Shown piece by piece: positions 8,323 through 8,749 of a stretch of DNA of 8,749 bases (position 1 is the stretch's first letter; each line of letters starts with the position of its first letter). Source of the DNA: Bacteriovoracaceae bacterium (GTDB lineage: Bacteria > Bdellovibrionota > UBA1018). Location of the stretch: contig CANFHS010000095.1 in the NCBI GenBank assembly GCA_947446835.1, positions 1-8,749 of the forward strand, in the 5' to 3' direction. A program made the translations under genes and the position numbers. Under the pieces are notes generated by a model. The model was not told the origin of the DNA and did not search any database. It worked only from the letters and a program-made list of their open reading frames with translations.

Positions 8323-8749
8323 TTCCGTGCTCAAGATCCGGCGGGCGTTGCTCTCGGTTTCCGACAAGTCGGGGCTGGTGGAGCTGGGCCGCGCGCTCCA
8401 TGCGGCGGGCGCCGAGCTGGTGGCCACGGGCAAGACGGCGCAGGTGCTTGGGGATGCCGGTCTTCCGGTGATTCCCATCGAGAAGGTTTCGGGCAGCCCC
8501 GAGGCCTTCCAGGGTCGCATGAAGACCCTTTCGTTCCCGGTCTGCAGCGGCATCCTGTATCGCCGGGGCGACGCTTCGGACCTGAAGGACCTGCAGACGC
8601 TGGACATCGCGCCCATCGATTGCGTGGTGGTGAACTTTTACCCCTTCGAGCAGGCAGCGGCGAAGCCGGGAATTTCGCGGCCCGAGCTGGTGGAGCAGAT
8701 CGACATCGGCGGGCCCACCCTGGCCCGGGCCGCGGCCAAGAATGCGCCC
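8312..8749 (+). CDS. purH: Bifunctional AICAR formyltransferase/IMP cyclohydrolase PurH, 3'-truncated
   Basis: The first 146 codons of PurH, covering most of the N-terminal IMP cyclohydrolase (MGS-like) domain; the AICAR formyltransferase domain lies beyond the window. The cyclohydrolase closes FAICAR to IMP, the last step. Visible motifs are ALLSVSDKSGLVELG at 12-26, VATGKTAQVL at 37-46 (family STGGTA), GRMKTL at 68-73, NFYPF at 108-112, VEQIDIGGPTL at 127-137 and ARAAAKNA at 138-145. Lys71, Tyr110, Asp131 and Lys143 align with the active-site Lys66, Tyr104, Asp125 and Lys137 of human ATIC. The usual LHPxxHGGIL segment after the RxKT motif reads LSFPVCSGIL at 73-82, a clear departure. The start is GTG, overlapping purQ by 11 nt, with a strong AGGAGG 6 nt upstream. 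Whether the second domain is present cannot be told from here; the call rests on the N-terminal half. Confidence 0.93.
   Translation, partial: MSSDSVLKIRRALLSVSDKSGLVELGRALHAAGAELVATGKTAQVLGDAGLPVIPIEKVSGSPEAFQGRMKTLSFPVCSGILYRRGDASDLKDLQTLDIAPIDCVVVNFYPFEQAAAKPGISRPELVEQIDIGGPTLARAAAKNAP

Noticed and set aside
7327..8616. A 429-codon open frame on the minus strand across purL, purQ and purH
   Set aside because: It spans three genes whose plus-strand motifs are all intact; its composition shows no recognisable domain.

Overview
This window is one strand-uniform run of de novo purine biosynthesis genes, all on the + strand, with almost no non-coding DNA. The DNA is GC-rich, with most codons ending in G or C. 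The order is purF (3' part only), a long purC-type SAICAR synthase, purD, purN, a purS-purL fusion (called purL here), purQ and the first 146 codons of purH. No RNA gene, mobile element, CRISPR array, promoter or terminator could be supported. No gene-free stretch exceeds 31 nt (1262-1292, between purF and purC).

The organism is a bacterium. Three traits point, tentatively, to a deltaproteobacterial-type lineage (Desulfobacterota, Bdellovibrionota, Myxococcota or a neighbour) rather than to an enterobacterium or a typical Firmicute. These are a [4Fe-4S]-type PurF, an FGAM synthase with PurS-like domains fused to PurL but PurQ kept separate, and a divergent long PurC. This is inference from gene architecture; no phylogeny was run.

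Layout: PurF (2-1261) makes phosphoribosylamine (step 1). After a 31-nt gap comes the SAICAR synthase homologue (1293-2480), and then an unbroken chain of overlapping genes. PurD starts in an ATGA overlap and does step 2. PurN starts in a GTGA overlap and does step 3. PurL overlaps purN by 17 nt and is the synthetase part of step 4. PurQ starts in an ATGA overlap and is the glutaminase part of step 4. PurH overlaps purQ by 11 nt and does the last two steps to IMP. Four of the six visible starts are GTG. Several ribosome binding sites lie inside the preceding gene, which suggests a translationally coupled polycistronic mRNA. The purM, purE/purK and purB functions are not in the window and may lie beyond its edges or elsewhere in the genome.

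No new biological system is visible; this is a housekeeping operon. The points most worth a second look are motif changes against the textbook families: PurL THNHP to THNSP, the PurH HPxxHGG segment replaced, and a long PurC with an altered metal/nucleotide motif. There is also a T7 run in purL, placed in frame as a slippery heptamer with a stop codon immediately in the -1 frame at the junction of the two synthetase halves. A perfect GC-rich hairpin lies inside purC.
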